Below are positions 62,923 to 64,000 of a DNA stretch of 64,000 nt, one piece after another. Numbering within the stretch: the first letter of the stretch is position 1; each line of letters starts with the position of its first letter. The notes under the pieces are model-generated. The model made no database searches, was not told the origin of the DNA, and worked only from the letters and a program-made list of their open reading frames with translations. The DNA is from Adineta ricciae (Eukaryota > Rotifera > Eurotatoria > Adinetida > Adinetidae). Position numbers and translations under genes: made by a program. The DNA is taken from the NCBI GenBank assembly GCA_905250025.1, contig CAJNOJ010000094.1, forward strand, positions 192,193 to 256,192, read 5' to 3'.

Positions 62923-63893
62923 TAGATGTAGAGATTCAAATGGCTAATCTGAAAAGAAAACAGTCGATGATATAGAGGGAAAAGTAGATGATAGTGCTGG
63001 GAGATTTCGATGCAGTTGTACATTAGAAAATCTCGTCTATTGTAAATGAATACAGGAGAGGGTGTATGTGTGTTGTTTTTCTCTTGAAAAACATAGTCAG
63101 AGAGAAGAACACGAGGAAAATAGAGAGTAGGGCGATGAAGAATGACGCAGAAGAGACAGAACGAAAGAAAACAGTATTTTGCTAGTAGCATACCAAAACA
63201 GACAAACGCATATGAGTAATGGAGTGACACGAGGAAGAATCGTCACAAAAGCGGAGTAGAAAAAAGAACGAAATACGATTTTGATCAAATAGTACCAGGA
63301 CAGAATGAGAACTAGAGTGATTAAAATAATAAAATTACAATGATACTACATAAAAGCCAGAAAATCCTACAATCGTCTGATTTCTCGCATTTTTCATTTT
63401 GAAGTTCGCTATAAATAAATAGGATCACTCATACACAAGTATTTGGTAACTGTAAAAATTTTAAAAAATGGAATAAATTCAATTCCAGGGACTGTGCTTT
63501 TATCGCTATGTTATCCATTGACATTTCATTCATATTATATTCTAACCTGATATGCTACGTTTTCACTTTGCATACGTCAGTCAATTCAATCCACGAGTAG
63601 TCAATACTGACTTTCCATAAGACATAATTTACGATTCACATTACGTCAAAAAACATTGATCAATCTGACGTCGCTCTGAACTGAACTGCATGTAAACCAA
63701 GATGCAAATTCTTCATAGTGAGAGTATCTATTACAATGCGATTTGTAGAGTACTGCACACACGACATCTTTTGAGTTTGTTTTTCACAGAACATTTGAGT
63801 AATTCTTCTTGTGAATATTGTTTTTTTGTTTTCATCATTCTTGGGTTTTTTTCCATACAACGCAGTACGTCAATTTCTTCAAGTCAATTCCAT
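62923..63893. other. Intergenic stretch
   Basis: About 970 nt between divergent starts; purine-rich around 62940-63270. No gene recognised. Confidence 0.4.
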
Positions 63894-64000
63894 ATGGCTC
63901 TGAATCTGGAAGACATGGTATGTCTTCTCCCAATGTTTCGTTTTACAAAAACGCTTTTGTTTAGAAGCGGACATCTCGATTCAATACGTTTTCATCGCGT
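63894..64000 (+). CDS. 5' end of a gene running off the window (partial)
   Basis: ATG 63894 opens an eight-codon first exon (MALNLEDM, 63894-63917) followed by GTATGT and, 47 nt later, an acceptor TTTGTTTAG at 63956-63964. The next exon continues in phase 0 (KRTSRFNTFSSR) to the end of the window. Too short to identify. Confidence 0.45.
   Translation, partial: MALNLEDMVCLLPMFRFTKTLLFRSGHLDSIRFHR

Overview
The window looks like nuclear DNA of a small-genome invertebrate. Genes are dense and lie on both strands. Almost every intron is about 44-70 nt, with GT..AG ends and a short pyrimidine stretch before the acceptor. Proteins are typically metazoan (RBM22, WDR3, RAB2, G3BP, PTPN1/2, BAIAP3/UNC13D, nuclear receptors). 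A bdelloid rotifer (Adineta/Rotaria type) fits the intron size, the compactness and the local families of rhodopsin-like and nuclear receptors, but this is an inference from style; no species-specific marker was identified. No transposon, CRISPR array or convincing tRNA gene was recognised. Gene models below were built by hand, joining exons by splice consensus, phase and homology; boundaries can be wrong by a few bases.

1-10 kb: 3' end of an unknown His/Ser-rich protein gene; a mitochondrial short/branched-chain acyl-CoA dehydrogenase carrying two alternative copies of one 69-codon segment; a calponin-type CH protein (-); a PHF24-like PHD/EF-hand protein; a secreted EGF protein (-); splicing factor RBM22. 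10-15 kb: three related nuclear receptors in alternating orientation with identical intron positions. 15-20 kb: a membrane-anchored HIT/galactose-1-phosphate uridylyltransferase-like protein (-) whose one long intron hosts a small gene on the opposite strand; a cysteine synthase (-); a ZC2HC1-like zinc finger protein.

21-29 kb: a uronyl/heparan 2-O-sulfotransferase-like protein (-); a 1,256-residue protein (-) joining a VWA domain, a zinc-knuckle-like middle region and a complete endonuclease V; a secreted protein of unknown function. 29-45 kb: a sparse stretch, then a 25-exon BAIAP3/UNC13D-like exocytosis protein, WDR3 (-), RAB2 head-to-head with WDR3, a doubtful small gene, and PTPN1/2. 45-50 kb: a 5S rRNA gene (-), then three minus-strand genes in a row (NEDD8, G3BP, and a tandem Ras-binding-domain protein), the last two only 25 nt apart.

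50-64 kb: three members of one GPCR family interleaved with a MAP-kinase phosphatase that has a strong inducible-type promoter (CRE, EGR1-like, TATA); an intronless NT5DC1-like HAD nucleotidase; a death-effector-domain transmembrane protein with a cysteine-rich tail (-); and the first two exons of a gene running off the end.

The most unusual items are the VWA-endonuclease V fusion, whose junction intron can act as an on/off switch for the nuclease; the DED/transmembrane/Cys-rich protein; the duplicated acyl-CoA dehydrogenase exons; and the very tight same-strand gene pairs that suggest trans-spliced operons.
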